Assembly (NCBI GenBank): GCA_032622095.1
Contig: CP136063.1
Span: 26,724,987 to 26,788,986 of the forward strand
Length of the DNA: 64,000 bases
Direction: 5' to 3'
DNA from: Siphonodentalium dalli
Taxonomy: Eukaryota > Mollusca > Scaphopoda > Gadilida > Siphonodentaliidae
Numbering within the stretch: the first letter of the stretch is position 1; each line of letters opens with the position of its first letter. The position numbers and the translations under genes are program-made. This document shows, in pieces, positions 27,301 through 39,625 of this stretch. The notes beneath the pieces are model-generated. The model searched no databases. It saw only the letters and a list, made by a program, of their open reading frames with translations, and had not been told where the DNA came from.

Positions 27301-30300
27301 AGTAAACTTACTATCATCAACAAGTAAAATTACTATAATCAACAAGTAAAATTACTATCATCAACAAGTAAAATTACTGTCATCAACAAGTAAAATTACT
27401 ATCATCAACAAGTAAAATTACTGTCATCAACAAGTAAAATTACTATAATCAACAAGTAAAATTACTATCATCAACAAGTAAAATTACTGTCATCAACAAG
27501 TAAAATTACTATCATCAACAAGTAATATTACTATAATCAACAAGTAAAATTACTATAATCAACAAGTAAACATTACTATAATCAACAAGTAAAATTACTG
27601 TCATCAACAAGTAAAATTACTGTCATCAACAAGTAAAATTACTATCATCAACAAGTAAAATTACTGTCATCAACAAGTAAAATTACTATCATCAACAAGT
27701 AAAATTACTATAATCAACAAGTAAAATTACTATGATCAACAAGTAAAATTACTGTCATCAACAAGTAAAATTACTATAATCAACAAGTAAAAATTACTAT
27801 AATCAACAAGTAAAATTACTATCATCAACAAGTAAAATTACTGTCATCAACAAGTAAAATTACTATCATCAACAAGTAAAATTACTATAATCAACAAGTA
27901 AAATTACTGTCATCAACAAGTAAAATTACTATCATCAACAAGTAAAATTACTATCACCAACAAGTAAAATTACTATAATCAACAAGTAAAATTACTATAA
28001 TCAACAAGTAAAATTACTATCATCAACAAGTAAAATTACTATAATCAACAAGTAAAATTACTGTCATCAACAAGTAAAATTACTATCATCAACAAGTAAA
28101 ATTACTATCACCAACAAGTAAAATTACTGTCATCAACAAGTAAAATTACTATCATCAACAAGTAAAATTACTATCATCAACAAGTAAAATTACTATAATC
28201 AACAAGTAAAATTACTATCATCAACAAGTAAAATTACTGTCATCAACAAGTAAAATTACTATCATCAACAAGTAAAATTACTGTCATCAGCAAGTAAAAT
28301 TACTATAATCAACAAGTAAAATTACTGTAATCAACAAATAAAATTACTATCATCAACAAGTAAAATTACTATAATCAACAAGTAAAATTACTATCATCAA
28401 CAAGTAAAATTACTGTCATCAACAAGTAAAATTACTGTAATCAACAAGTAAACTTACTATCATCAACAAGTAAAATACTATAATCAACAAGTAAAATTAC
28501 TATCATCAACAAGTAAAATTACTGTCATCAACAAGTAAAATTACTGTCATCAACAAGTAAAATTACTGTAATCAACAAGTAAAATTACTATCATCAACAA
28601 GTAAATTACTATAATCAACAAGTAAAATTACTATCATCAACAAGTAAAATTACTATAATCAACAAGTAAAATTACTATCATCAACAAGTAAAATTACTGT
28701 CATCAACAAGTAAAATTACTATCATCAACAAGTAAAATTACTGTCATCAACAAGTAAAATTACTATCATCAACAAGTAAAATTACTGTCATCAACAAGTA
28801 AAATTACTATAATCAACAAGTAAAATTACTGTAATCAACAAGTAAACTTACTATCATCAACAAGTAAGATTACTATAATCAACAAGTAAAATCACAATCA
28901 TCAACAAGTAAAATTACTGTCATCAACAAGTAAAATTACTATCATCAACAAGTAAAATTACTGTCATCAACAAGTAAAATTACTATAATGCAACAAGTAA
29001 AATTACTATCATCAACAAGTAAAATTACTGTCATCAACAAGTAAAATTACTATCATCAACAAGTAAAATTACTGTCATCAACAAGTAAAATTACTATAAT
29101 CAACAAGTAAAATTACTATCATCAACAAGTAAAATTACTGTCATCAACAAGTAAAATTACTATCATCAACAAGTAAAATTACTGTCATCAACAAGTAAAA
29201 TTACTATCATCAACAAGTAAAATTACTATAATCAACAAGTAAAAATTACTATGATCAACAAGTAAAAATTACTGTCATCAACAAGTAAAATTACTATAAT
29301 CAACAAGTAAAATTACTATAATCAACAAGTAAAATTACTATCATCAACAAGTAAAATTACTATAATCAACAAGTAAAATTACTGTAATCAACAAGTAAAC
29401 TTACTATCATCAACAAGTAAAATTACTATAATCAACAAGTAAAATTACTATCATCAACAAGTAAAATTACTGTCATCAACAAGTAAAATTACTATCATCA
29501 ACAAGTAAAATTACTGTCATCAACAAGTAAAATTACTATAATCAACAAGTAAAATTACTATCATCAACAAGTAAAATTACTGTCATCAACAAGTAAAATT
29601 ACTATCATCAACAAGTAATATTACTATAATCAACAAGTAAAATTACTATAATCAACAAGTAAAATTACTATAATCAACAAGTAAAATTACTGTCATCAAC
29701 AAGTAAAATTACTATCATCAACAAGTAAAATTACTATAATCAACAAGTAAAATTACTATAATCAACAAGTAAAATTACTATAATCAACAAGTAAAATTAC
29801 TATCATCAACAAGTAAAATTACTATCATCAACAATTAAAATTACTATAATCAACAAGTAAAATTACTATCATCAACAAGTAAAATTACTATCATCAACAA
29901 GTAAAATTACTATAATCAACAAGTAAAATTACTGTAATCAACAAGTAAACTTACTATCATCAACAAGTAAGATTACTATAATCAACAAGTAAAATTACAA
30001 TCATCAACAAGTAAAATTACTGTCATCAACAAGTAAAATTACTATCATCAACAAGTAAAATTACTGTCATCAACAAGTAAAATTACTATAATCAACAAGT
30101 AAAATTACTATCATCAACAAATAAAATTACTGTCATCAACAAGTAAAATTACTATAATCAACAAGTAAAATTACTATCATCAACAAGTAAAATTACTGTC
30201 ATCAACAAGTAAAATTACTATCATCAACAAGTAAAATCACTATAATCAACAAGTAAAATTACTATCATCAACAAGTAAAATTACTGTCATCAACAAGTAA

Positions 30301-33300
30301 AATTACTATAATCAACAAGTAAAATTACTATAATCAACAAGTAAAATTACTATCATCAACAAGTAAAATTACTATCATCAACAAGTAAAATTACTATAAT
30401 CAACAAGTAAAATTACTATCATCAACAAGTAAAATTACTATCATCAACAAGTAAAATTACTATAATCAACAAGTAAAATTACTATAATCAACAAGTAAAA
30501 TTACTGTAATCAACAAGTAAAATTACTATCATCAACAAGCAAAATTACTATAATCAACAAGTAAAATTACTATAATCAACAAGTAAAATTACTGTAATCA
30601 ACAAGTAAAATTACTATCATCAACAAGTAAAATTACTATCATCAACAATTAAAATTACTATAATCAACAAGTAAAATTACTGTCATCAACAAGTAAAATT
30701 ACTATCATCAACAAGTAAAATTACTATCACCAACAAGTAAAATTACTATAATCAACAAGTAAAATTACTATAATCAACAAGTAAAATTACTATCATCAAC
30801 AAGTAAAATTACTATAATCAACAAGTAAAATTACTGTCATCAACAAGTAAAATTACTATCATCAACAAGTAAAATTACTATCACCAACAAGTAAAATTAC
30901 TGTCATCAACAAGTAAAATTACTATCATCAACAAGTAAAATTACTATCATCAACAAGTAAAATTACTATAATCAACAAGTAAAATTACTATCATCAACAA
31001 GTAAAATTACTGTCATCAACAAGTAAAATTACTATCATCAACAAGTAAAATTACTGTCATCAACAAGTAAAATTACTATAATCAACAAGTAAAATTACTG
31101 TAATCAACAAATAAAATTACTATCATCAACAAGTAAAATTACTATAATCAACAAGTAAAATTACTATCATCAACAAGTAAAATTACTGTCATCAACAAGT
31201 AAAATTACTGTAATCAACAAGTAAACTTACTATCATCAACAAGTAAAATTACTATAATCAACAAGTAAAATTACTATCATCAACAAGTAAAATTACTGTC
31301 ATCAACAAGTAAAATTACTGTCATCAACAAGTAAAATTACTGTAATCAACAAGTAAAATTACTATCATCAACAAGTAAAATTACTATAATCAACAAGTAA
31401 AATTACTATCATCAACAAGTAAAATTACTATAATCAACAAGTAAAATTACTATCATCAACAAGTAAAATTACTGTCATCAACAAGTAAAATTACTATCAT
31501 CAACAAGTAAAATTACTGTCATCAACAAGTAAAATTACTATCATCAACAAGTAAAATTACTGTCATCAACAAGTAAAATTACTATAATCAACAAGTAAAA
31601 TTACTGTAATCAACAAGTAAACTTACTATCATCAACAAGTAAGATTACTATAATCAACAAGTAAAATTACAATCATCAACAAGTAAAATTACTGTCATCA
31701 ACAAGTAAAATTACTATCATCAACAAGTAAAATTACTGTCATCAACAAGTAAAATTACTATAATCAACAAGTAAAATTACTATCATCAACAAGTAAAATT
31801 ACTGTCATCAACAAGTAAAATTACTATCATCAACAAGTAAAATTACTGTCATCAACAAGTAAAATTACTATAATCAACAAGTAAAATTACTATCATCAAC
31901 AAGTAAAATTACTGTCATCAACAAGTAAAATTACTATCATCAACAAGTAAAATTACTGTCATCAACAAGTAAAATTACTATCATCAACAAGTAAAATTAC
32001 TATAATCAACAAGTAAAATTACTATGATCAACAAGTAAAATTACTGTCATCAACAAGTTAAATTACTATAATCAACAAGTAAAATTACTATAATCAACAA
32101 GTAAAATTACTATCATCAACAAGTAAAATTACTATAATCAACAAGTAAAATTACTGTAATCAACAAGTAAACTTACTATCATCAACAAGTAAAATTACTA
32201 TAATCAACAAGTAAAATTACTATCATCAACAAGTAAAATTACTGTCATCAACAAGTAAAATTACTATCATCAACAAGTAAAATTACTGTCATCAACAAGT
32301 AAAATTACTATAATCAACAAGTAAAATTACTATCATCAACAAGTAAAATTACTGTCATCAACAAGTAAAATTACTATCATCAACAAGTAAAATTACTATA
32401 ATCAACAAGTAAAATTACTATAATCAACAAGTAAAATTACTATAATCAACAAGTAAAATTACTGTCATCAACAAGTAAAATTACTATCATCAACAAGTAA
32501 AATTACTATAATCAACAAGTAAAATTACTATAATCAACAAGTAAAATTACTATAATCAACAAGTAAAATTACTATCATCAACAAGTAAAATTACTATCAT
32601 CAACAATTAAAATTACTATAATCAACAAGTAAAATTACTATCATCAACAAGTAAAATTACTATCATCAACAAGTAAAATTACTATAATCAACAAGTAAAA
32701 TTACTATAATCAACAAGTAAAATTACTGTAATCAACAAGTAAAATTACTATCATCAACAAGTAAAATTACTATCATCAACAAGTAAAATTACTATAATCA
32801 ACAAGTAAAATTACTATAATCAACAAGTAAAATTACTATAATCAACAAGTAAAATTACTATCATCAACAAGTAAAATTACTATCAACAATTAAAATTACT
32901 ATAATCAACAAGTAAAATTACTGTCATCAACAAGTAAAATTACTATCATCAACAAGTAAAATTACTATCACCAACAAGTAAAATTACTATAATCAACAAG
33001 TAAAATTACTATAATCAACAAGTAAAATTACTGTAATCAACAAGTAAAATTACTATCATCAACAAGTAAAATTACTATCATCAACAAGTAAAATTACTAT
33101 AATCAACAAGTAAAATTACTGTAATCAACAAGTAAAATTACTATTATCAACAAGTAATTACTATGTAAAATTACTATCATCAACAAGTAAAATTACTATC
33201 ATCAACAATTAAAATTACTATAATCAACAAGTAAAATTACTATCATCAACAAGTAAAATTACTATCATCAACAAGTAAAATTACTATCATCAACAAGTAA

Positions 33301-34620
33301 AATTACTGCCATCAACAAGTAAAATTACTATTATCAACAAGTAAAATTACTATAATCAACAAGTAAAATTACTATAATCAACAAGTAAAATTACTATAAT
33401 CAACAAGTAAAATTATTGTCATCAACAAGTAAAATTACTATAATCAACAAGTAAAATTACTGTCATCAACAAGTAAAATTACTATCATCAACAAGTAAAA
33501 TTACTATCATCAACAAGTAAAATTACTATCATCAACAAGTAAAATTACTATAATCAACAAGTAAAATTACTGTCATCAACAAGTAAAATTACTATCATCA
33601 ACAAGTAAAATTACTGTCATCAACAAGTAAAATTACTATCATCAACAAGTAAAATTACTGTCATCAACAAGTAAAATTACTATAATCAGCAAGTAAAATT
33701 ACTATCATCAACAAGTAAAATTACTATCATCAACAAGTAAAATTACTATCATCAACAAGTAAAATTACTATAATCAACAATTAAAATTACTGTCATCAAC
33801 AAGTAAAATTATTGTCATCAACAAGTAAAACTACTAAAATCAACAATTAAAATTACTATAATCAACAATTAAAATTACTATGATCAACAATTAAAATTAC
33901 TAGAATCAACAAGTAAAATTACTATCATCAACAAGTAAAATTACTGTCATCAACAAGTAAAATTACTGTCATCAACAAGTAAAATAACTGTCATCAACAA
34001 GTAAAATTACTATCATCAACAAGTAAAATTACTATAATCAACAAGTAAAATTACTATAATCAACAAGTAAAATTACTATTATCAACAAGTAAAATTACTG
34101 TAATCAACAAGTAAAATTACTATCATCAACAAGTAAAATTACTATCATCAACAAGTAAAATTACTGTCATCAACAAGTAAAATTACTATAATCAACAAGT
34201 AAAATTACTATAATCAACAAGTAAAATTACTATCATCAACAAGTAAAATTACTATCATCAACAAGTAAAATTACTATAATCAACAAGTAAAATTACTATC
34301 ATCAACAAGTAAAATTACTATCATCAACAAGTAAAATTACTATAATCAACAAGTAAAATTACTATAATCAACAAGTAAAATTACTGTAATCAACAAGTAA
34401 AATTACTATCATCAACAAGCAAAATTACTATAATCAACAAGTAAAATTACTATAATCAACAAGTAAAATTACTGTAATCAACAAGTAAAATTACTATCAT
34501 CAACAAGTAAAATTACTATCATCAACAATTAAAATTACTATAATCAACAAGTAAAATTACTGTCATCAACAAGTAAAATTACTATCATCAACAAGTAAAA
34601 TTACTATCACCAACAAGTAA
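12326..34620. repeat. 22-bp satellite array, ~1,010 monomers
   Basis: One uninterrupted head-to-tail array. The monomer is AAGTAAAATTACT, then A or G, T, A or C, then ATCAAC. The two variable sites give four common monomer types. Rarer marked monomers (AAACTTACT, AAGATTACT, TTACAATC, ACAATTAAAA, ATCACCAAC) recur in the same order many times, so there is higher-order structure. Each monomer holds the dyad AGTAA-AA-TTACT. The plus strand is poor in G (one or two per monomer against four C). TAA on the plus strand and TGA/TAG/TAA on the minus strand close all six frames within three monomers, so it cannot code. The array runs into the assembly gap, so its real length is unknown. Role unknown; long satellites are often heterochromatic or centromeric, but nothing here proves that. 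Confidence 0.97.
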
Positions 34621-34720
34621 NNNNNNNNNNNNNNNNNNNNNNNNNNNNNNNNNNNNNNNNNNNNNNNNNNNNNNNNNNNNNNNNNNNNNNNNNNNNNNNN
34701 NNNNNNNNNNNNNNNNNNNN
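34621..34720. other. Assembly gap (100 N)
   Basis: Exactly 100 N, the customary filler for a scaffold join of unknown size. The left edge is still inside the 22-bp array and the right edge is not, so the other end of the satellite is missing. Confidence 0.98.
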
Positions 34721-35059
34721 GGCTTCTATCGATTAATATTCATTTTATTTCGAATAGTTTCTGGTCTAAAAAGTTGTGGTTGTTTAGCTACCGAACAATA
34801 TTGGTTACTGTTAACAGAGACCAGAAATTTTATTGCGTAATTTTGTCACAAATAAACGTTAATTATACCCATTATCGCTTATAACTGCGGAATACAACAA
34901 TACAACCAATCAATCTGGGACATTTGACGTTCGGTGCGTAGTCATAGGACCAGCCTAGTGCTCTCTATGGTATCACCCGAGAGGTATGTTCTAAAAGTAG
35001 ACAAATAAACGGTCCCAACAAAATATTTGAAATAAAATCAATATTAATTGATAGAAGCC
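34721..35059. mobile_element. TIR element (MITE-like) next to gap
   Basis: The first 20 bases, GGCTTCTATCGATTAATATT, match the reverse complement of the last 20 (35040-35059) with one mismatch. The match continues at lower identity to about 40 bp per arm. The interior of about 260 bp has no long frame, as expected for a non-autonomous DNA transposon. The left target duplication would lie in the gap, so the superfamily cannot be set and the left end may extend further. Confidence 0.7.
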
Positions 35060-35236
35060 TTTCCGGACAGGGTTCTTCAGTTCATATTTATTATTTTAAC
35101 CCACGCAACTATTTAAAGAGATAATCCATCTTGAATCAGTACTGTGTATAAGCATGGAACAAATTATGTGAACATATATATGTACACTATATACATATCT
35201 TAGTGGCGGTTTTGTCATAAACAAGGTTTATACTAT

Positions 35237-35560
35237 TTAATCAATTCCGATAATTAATTTACTATGTCGATATACGCGGTATTCAATATTTCTACAAACT
35301 TCATGCAAGTTGCCACACACTACTATACAACTATATTCGCCTCCCAATTTATGGTCACATCTTGGACATATCAGATCGTTTGTGGAAATCCGCTTCAACA
35401 GTGAAGTTTCAACTGGCAGTTTGCAGTTAGCTATTCGTAGTTTCACAATTTGGAATGCCAAGTAGTGAGGAAGATCAACATTATATTGTTCTGAGGATAT
35501 TGTTGATTTGAATCTTATGTATAACATGCCTCGAATTCTCATAGTAATAACACTCAACAC
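35237..35560 (-). pseudogene. Decayed LINE ORF2 C-terminal fragment (fossil B)
   Basis: The 107-codon minus-strand frame reads like the C-terminal part of non-LTR retrotransposon ORF2. In order it has a tyrosine-rich FK-type segment, LPHYLAF, a KLRIANCKLPVET block, CPRC, then GGEYSCIVVCGNL, corresponding to the usual C-x2-C ... GDE-x-H ... C knuckle with the aspartate and histidine positions changed. It shares NxKLPVE, its knuckle layout and the following RNI stretch with the plus-strand fossil at 0.6-1.2 kb, and is better preserved. No upstream reverse transcriptase is attached. It ends at a normal stop. A 3'-end fragment of this kind is typical of 5'-truncated LINE insertions. Confidence 0.65.
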
Positions 35561-35985
35561 AGCGGTGTGGTGATGTATCTAAATTATATTTAACCAGCAT
35601 ATTGAAATGATATTCGATCGGCTTCAATGTATTGAACCGACTTATCTACTATCTTTTTCAAGAGCTCTTTTCATGAGCAGCCATTTTGTTAGGATTGTAG
35701 TTAAATGTTCATGTCTGAATCACAATCGAAAGATGCTACAGCCAAATTATAATAGTCCATTTGTCTCGTTGGCTTTGATGGCCATAATGCATTAGTAGTT
35801 TTTAGCAATCAAAGCTGATACCATTACAATATTCGCACAAAAACAGCCATATTGTAGCTAAAAACGAATGCACAGTATTCCACTACGTTATTTGATACCT
35901 AAAACTTGTTGTTTGCTAGTGTATTCATCGAGAAATCTAAATTCTAAACATTAATGTCGAACGCAGTTTTTCGTGTTTGTTGAAT
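35561..35985. other. No gene recognised
   Basis: Short AT-rich spacer with only an accidental frame near 35607-35795. It may contain the decayed upstream part of the LINE fossil. Confidence 0.4.
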
Positions 35986-35989
35986 TTTA

Positions 35990-36395
35990 TGTTAGGTCAG
36001 TTGTCGACCGAATAATGTAACTTCCGGTATCCGGCCAGTGGCGGGGTTAATATATGTGGATAGGGCGAATGTGGACCTTTCGTTAGACACCAAAGGTAGC
36101 CCTCTATGCGCTGTATTCCTCGAGCTATCGGCCGTCCCACGCAATTTGAAAATCCTGTCCCGCAGTTTGTCATGCTATCCCAAACACACCCCATGTTAGG
36201 TCAGTTGTCGATCAAATAATGCAACGTCTGGTGTTTGGTTAGTGGCGGGGTTAATATGTGTGGATAGGGCGAATGTGGGCCTTTCGTTAGACACCAAAAT
36301 GAGCCCCCCTACGCCCTGTACTCCTCGAGATATCGGCCGTCCCACGCAATTTGAAATTCTGTCCCGCAGATTGTCGTTTTGTCCCATATCCCATC
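35990..36395. repeat. Tandem dimer, ~204-bp unit
   Basis: GTTAGGTCAGTTGTCGA starts copies at 35991 and 36195. Both carry AGTGGCGGGGTTAATAT, GGATAGGGCGAATGTGG, TTTCGTTAGACACCAAA and CGGCCGTCCCACGCAATTTG. The second copy carries an extra repeat of its CCCGCAGATTGTC end. The minus-strand frames across both copies are chance frames. Confidence 0.85.
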
Positions 36396-36424
36396 CCATC
36401 CCGCAGATTGTCATGTCCCCTATT

Positions 36425-36905
36425 TCGAGTAACAGGAACGAGGAACAGAGATATAAGCTCACATTTCTCGCGTTTTGCTCTATGTAACGATACATATTAT
36501 ACATCATTCGAAAGGTTAGCATAACCCCTTCATTAATAGTGCAACATTTAGACACTAATATTGCGAACAAAGCGTACACTTGGCTAGGAACGGCGAGCGT
36601 TGAATAAGAAATTAGCTAAAAACGAAAAAATCCGAGTACCGGGAATCAGGAACAGAGATATAAGCTCACATTTCTCGCGTTTTGCGCTATGTAACGATAC
36701 ATATTATACATCATTCGAAAGGTTAGCATATCCCCTTCATTAACATTGCAACATTTAGACACTAATATTGCGAACAAAGCGTACATTTGGTCAGGAACGG
36801 CGAGCGTTGAATAAGAAATTAGCTAAAAACTGGAAACAATCCGACTAACAGGAATCAGGAACAGAGATATAAGCTCATATTTCTCGCGTTTTATGTATTG
36901 TTTCA
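36425..36905. repeat. Tandem repeat, ~208-bp unit, 2.2 copies
   Basis: AACAGAGATATAAGCTCA occurs at 36444, 36651 and 36860. Copies 1 and 2 are nearly the same over their length (TTCTCGCGTTTTGC, CATTCGAAAGGTTAGCATA, CGGCGAGCGTTGAATAAG); the third is cut off after TTCTCGCGTTTTA. Confidence 0.9.
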
Positions 36906-38317
36906 TAGCTTGAAGCGTGAGACATTTGAGATTTGTTCCTCATTCCTGTTACTCCAAATAGTCGCTGCTTCACCATAAGTTGTTCCTGTTCTTTAAATAA
37001 TTGTGAAGTGTGTGATTGGGAGGGGGGGGGGGTAACCCCGGGATGATCGAAAGGGCCAATAGGCCCTTTCCTTCACCCCTCATATTTTTGCCTTTATTGC
37101 GTACATAAGAAGAAAAAAGGAGCAATTTTGGACTTTTTTTGTGTTCACTTTCTTTTATCTTGTGGTGGATGCTTTGAACAGGAAACCGAGAGCTGAGCCT
37201 GTGTCTTGACATATACCGTTCCAGATTTTCTTTCGAATTTGTCTTGTCCTCGTTCCTGTTACGTACCATAATCTGTTCCTATTCCTGGTTTGAGATAACT
37301 CCGCCTACTGAATGTTCTAATTGGCTGCGCCATATATCCTATATATAGATATTTGTCCGGGGAATCTAAGACGGCTGGCGAAAATGTTTTCCAAAAAAAA
37401 TCAAAGCATTCGATAGCTCCCATCTAGTTGTCACCCCGAAGATCAATATGAAGTTTGGTGACTATCAGATGTACAGTTGCTAAACAATTCAGTCATGCAA
37501 AGAGTAAGATACCAAATTGCTGCCTGTGGTCATGTTTTTAACGAAATTCGGAAAAATTAGATTACTCTCACCCTGATTATCCAGAAGATCATTGTGTAAT
37601 TTGATGACGATCGGACAAGGGATGTCGTCTGTATGATCAACCAAACTATTTAGCCCTACAAATAGTAAAATTCAAGATCACAGCTGGCAGTGATGTTTTC
37701 ACAAGGAAAGTCTGAGAACAAAATATGGCTCACATCTAGTGGTGACCCAAAATATCCACATGAGAAAAAGTTCTCCAATAAAAGCTGGCTGCAGGGTGTG
37801 CCAATTGATTCAAATTTGAAATTTAGCAGGGTGTATTGCTGGTGGACATGTTTTCCCCGCAAATTTGATAGACTGATGGACAAAACCACTGAATCCGTTG
37901 AATCAATATACATGTACACATGGATTCATTTATGTGCACTGTTATACACAGTACTGGCATATAAAGGTACTGAAAATAACTATATTACTAGTATACACAA
38001 AATAAACCATATATCATGGCTATGGGTTCTAATATCCGAACATGACAGCTGAGAACTTGATGTGAATTGAACAGTGGTTGGTCTCAAGCATATCTACCCC
38101 TCCACGTTAGAAACATGCCATTAAATGGCATAAGTATAATCTAGCTTGAGGATAGAAGTGATCCATAAACCCCCCTTAATTCAACCAGGTCCTCAAACGC
38201 GATGTATGGTCGATCACATGATGATCTAGGGCGGTAGAATTGTTGTATAAAAACAGCACAACATTTAAATATAAAATAAAATAGTGCTACATCTTATTAC
38301 AGATTATTGCCACATAT
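36906..38317. other. No gene; degenerate interspersed repeat material
   Basis: It holds a G run at 37022-37032 and loosely repeated GAAGATCA...AA(G)TTTG(G/A)TGAC(T/G)ATC phrases near 37438 and 37583. The 120-codon plus frame at 37690-38052 and the opposing 87-codon frame show no domain. Confidence 0.4.
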
Positions 38318-38632
38318 AATCAGAGAGCTAACAAATATTTTTTAAATTACATAGGAACAAAATGGTCGCCAGCGGCCATATTGCATTTACGTTATATGTT
38401 ATCGCGTCATATCGATATCTAATATTACTTAGAAATTTCACCTTTCCAGATTCATAATTGCTCCATTGACTGTTACAGTCAATGGAGCAAGTATGAATCT
38501 GGAAAGGTGAAATTTCTAAGTAATACTAGATATCGACATGACGCGATAACATATAACGTAAATGCAATATGGCCGCTGGCGACCATTGTTTTCCTATGAA
38601 ATTCAAAAAATATTTGATAGCTCTCATCTGAT
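38318..38632. repeat. Large near-perfect palindrome, ~155-bp arms
   Basis: The arms 38318-38473 and 38475-38632 are reverse complements around a single central base at 38474 (GACTGT-T-ACAGTC). Mismatches are few in the inner part (about three over the first 100 bp from the centre) and more numerous, with small indels, at the outer ends. Such a structure is either a foldback transposon or an old inverted duplication. No target duplication was recognised. Arm divergence argues against a sequencing chimera. Confidence 0.9.
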
Positions 38633-38660
38633 AGATCAATATCAAGATAAATATGAAGTT

Positions 38661-39048
38661 GTTATTTTACTGTATGTGTTTATTATCATTAAATCGAGTT
38701 ATATTCCTTAAAAAGATTCTTACCTTAATGTTTTTATGTTCACTTTATAAACTTCACTGAGTCATCTTTGTCATGTATTGAATTTGATATCTTTTGTTAA
38801 CAGTTTATAAATCATGTATGTCTCATGTTTGTTATTTTACTGTATGTGTTTATTATCATTAAATCGAGTTATATTCCTTAAAAAGATTCTTACCTTAATG
38901 TTTTTATGTTCACTTTATAAACTTCACTGAGTCATCTTTGTCATGTATTGAATTTGATATCTTTTGTTAACAGTTTATAAATCATGTATGTCTCATGTTC
39001 GTTATTATATTGTATGTGTGTATTATCATTAAATAAAGTTATGATTTA
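38661..39048. repeat. Tandem repeat, 170-bp unit, 2.3 copies
   Basis: GTTATTTTACTGTATGTGTT begins copies at 38661 and 38831, and a diverged third begins at 39001. The first two copies look identical over the full 170 bp, so this is a recent duplication; the third differs within its first 20 bases. It directly follows the palindrome. Confidence 0.93.
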
Positions 39049-39185
39049 AAATAAATGTATTCACGTCCTAAACTATTATTTCACAAGAAAGCTCAAATAC
39101 CCCAAAACACAATAGTTTAGAGTCGCCAATTAGTTAATCCGATTACCTATAACACTAAGCACATAAGCCGCTTAACCTTTTAAAT

Positions 39186-39625
39186 GGGGCCGACCGTTTA
39201 CACTTTAAAGAATGAAAGAACGAAAAGTTGAATAACATCAACAAATTTGTGAATTTAAGAACAATTCAAACGTTAATGTTGTCCATGTCATAACCCGGAC
39301 ATATGTACTAAATTTCAGTCCTGTCCATTTATAAACAAAGAAGATAATGCGACATCAAGTCCGCTCACGCCTTTTATTTTGGAGCCGGTCGCATACACTT
39401 TATAGTGTGTTTCAGAACGAAAAAAATTGAATAAAATCAACAAATTTGTAAATTTAAAAACAATTCAAACGTTGTTGTATTCCATGTCCCAGCCCGGACA
39501 TATACACCAAATAATATTCATTCAGAAACAACGGACCAAACGCTATATAACACCCGTATACAACTTTTATTTCGAGCCGGCCTCGGCCTCGGATACATTT
39601 TATAGTGTGTACCGAATTGGCACAC
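39186..39625. repeat. Tandem repeat, ~199-bp unit, about 2.2 copies
   Basis: ACAATTCAAACGTT occurs at about 39261 and 39460, each inside a shared order of blocks: CA(C/T)TTTA(A/T)A, TCAACAAATTTGT, CCATGTC(A/C), CCCGGACATAT, TTTTATTT(T/C)G(G)AGCCGG. A third copy begins near 39575 (GAGCCGGCCTCGG...TTTTATAGTGTGT) and stops. No coding. Confidence 0.8.

Noticed and set aside
12326-34620. CRISPR-like regular repeat
   Set aside because: The repeats are contiguous with no unique spacers; the variation is two point sites inside a 22-bp monomer. It is satellite DNA in an animal genome.
36196-36579. 127-codon minus frame
   Set aside because: It runs through the 204-bp and 208-bp tandem repeats and has no domain.
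38318-38632. Palindrome as a long-read foldback artefact
   Set aside because: The arms differ at several positions and by small indels, which a fold-back read of one molecule would not normally give as consensus.
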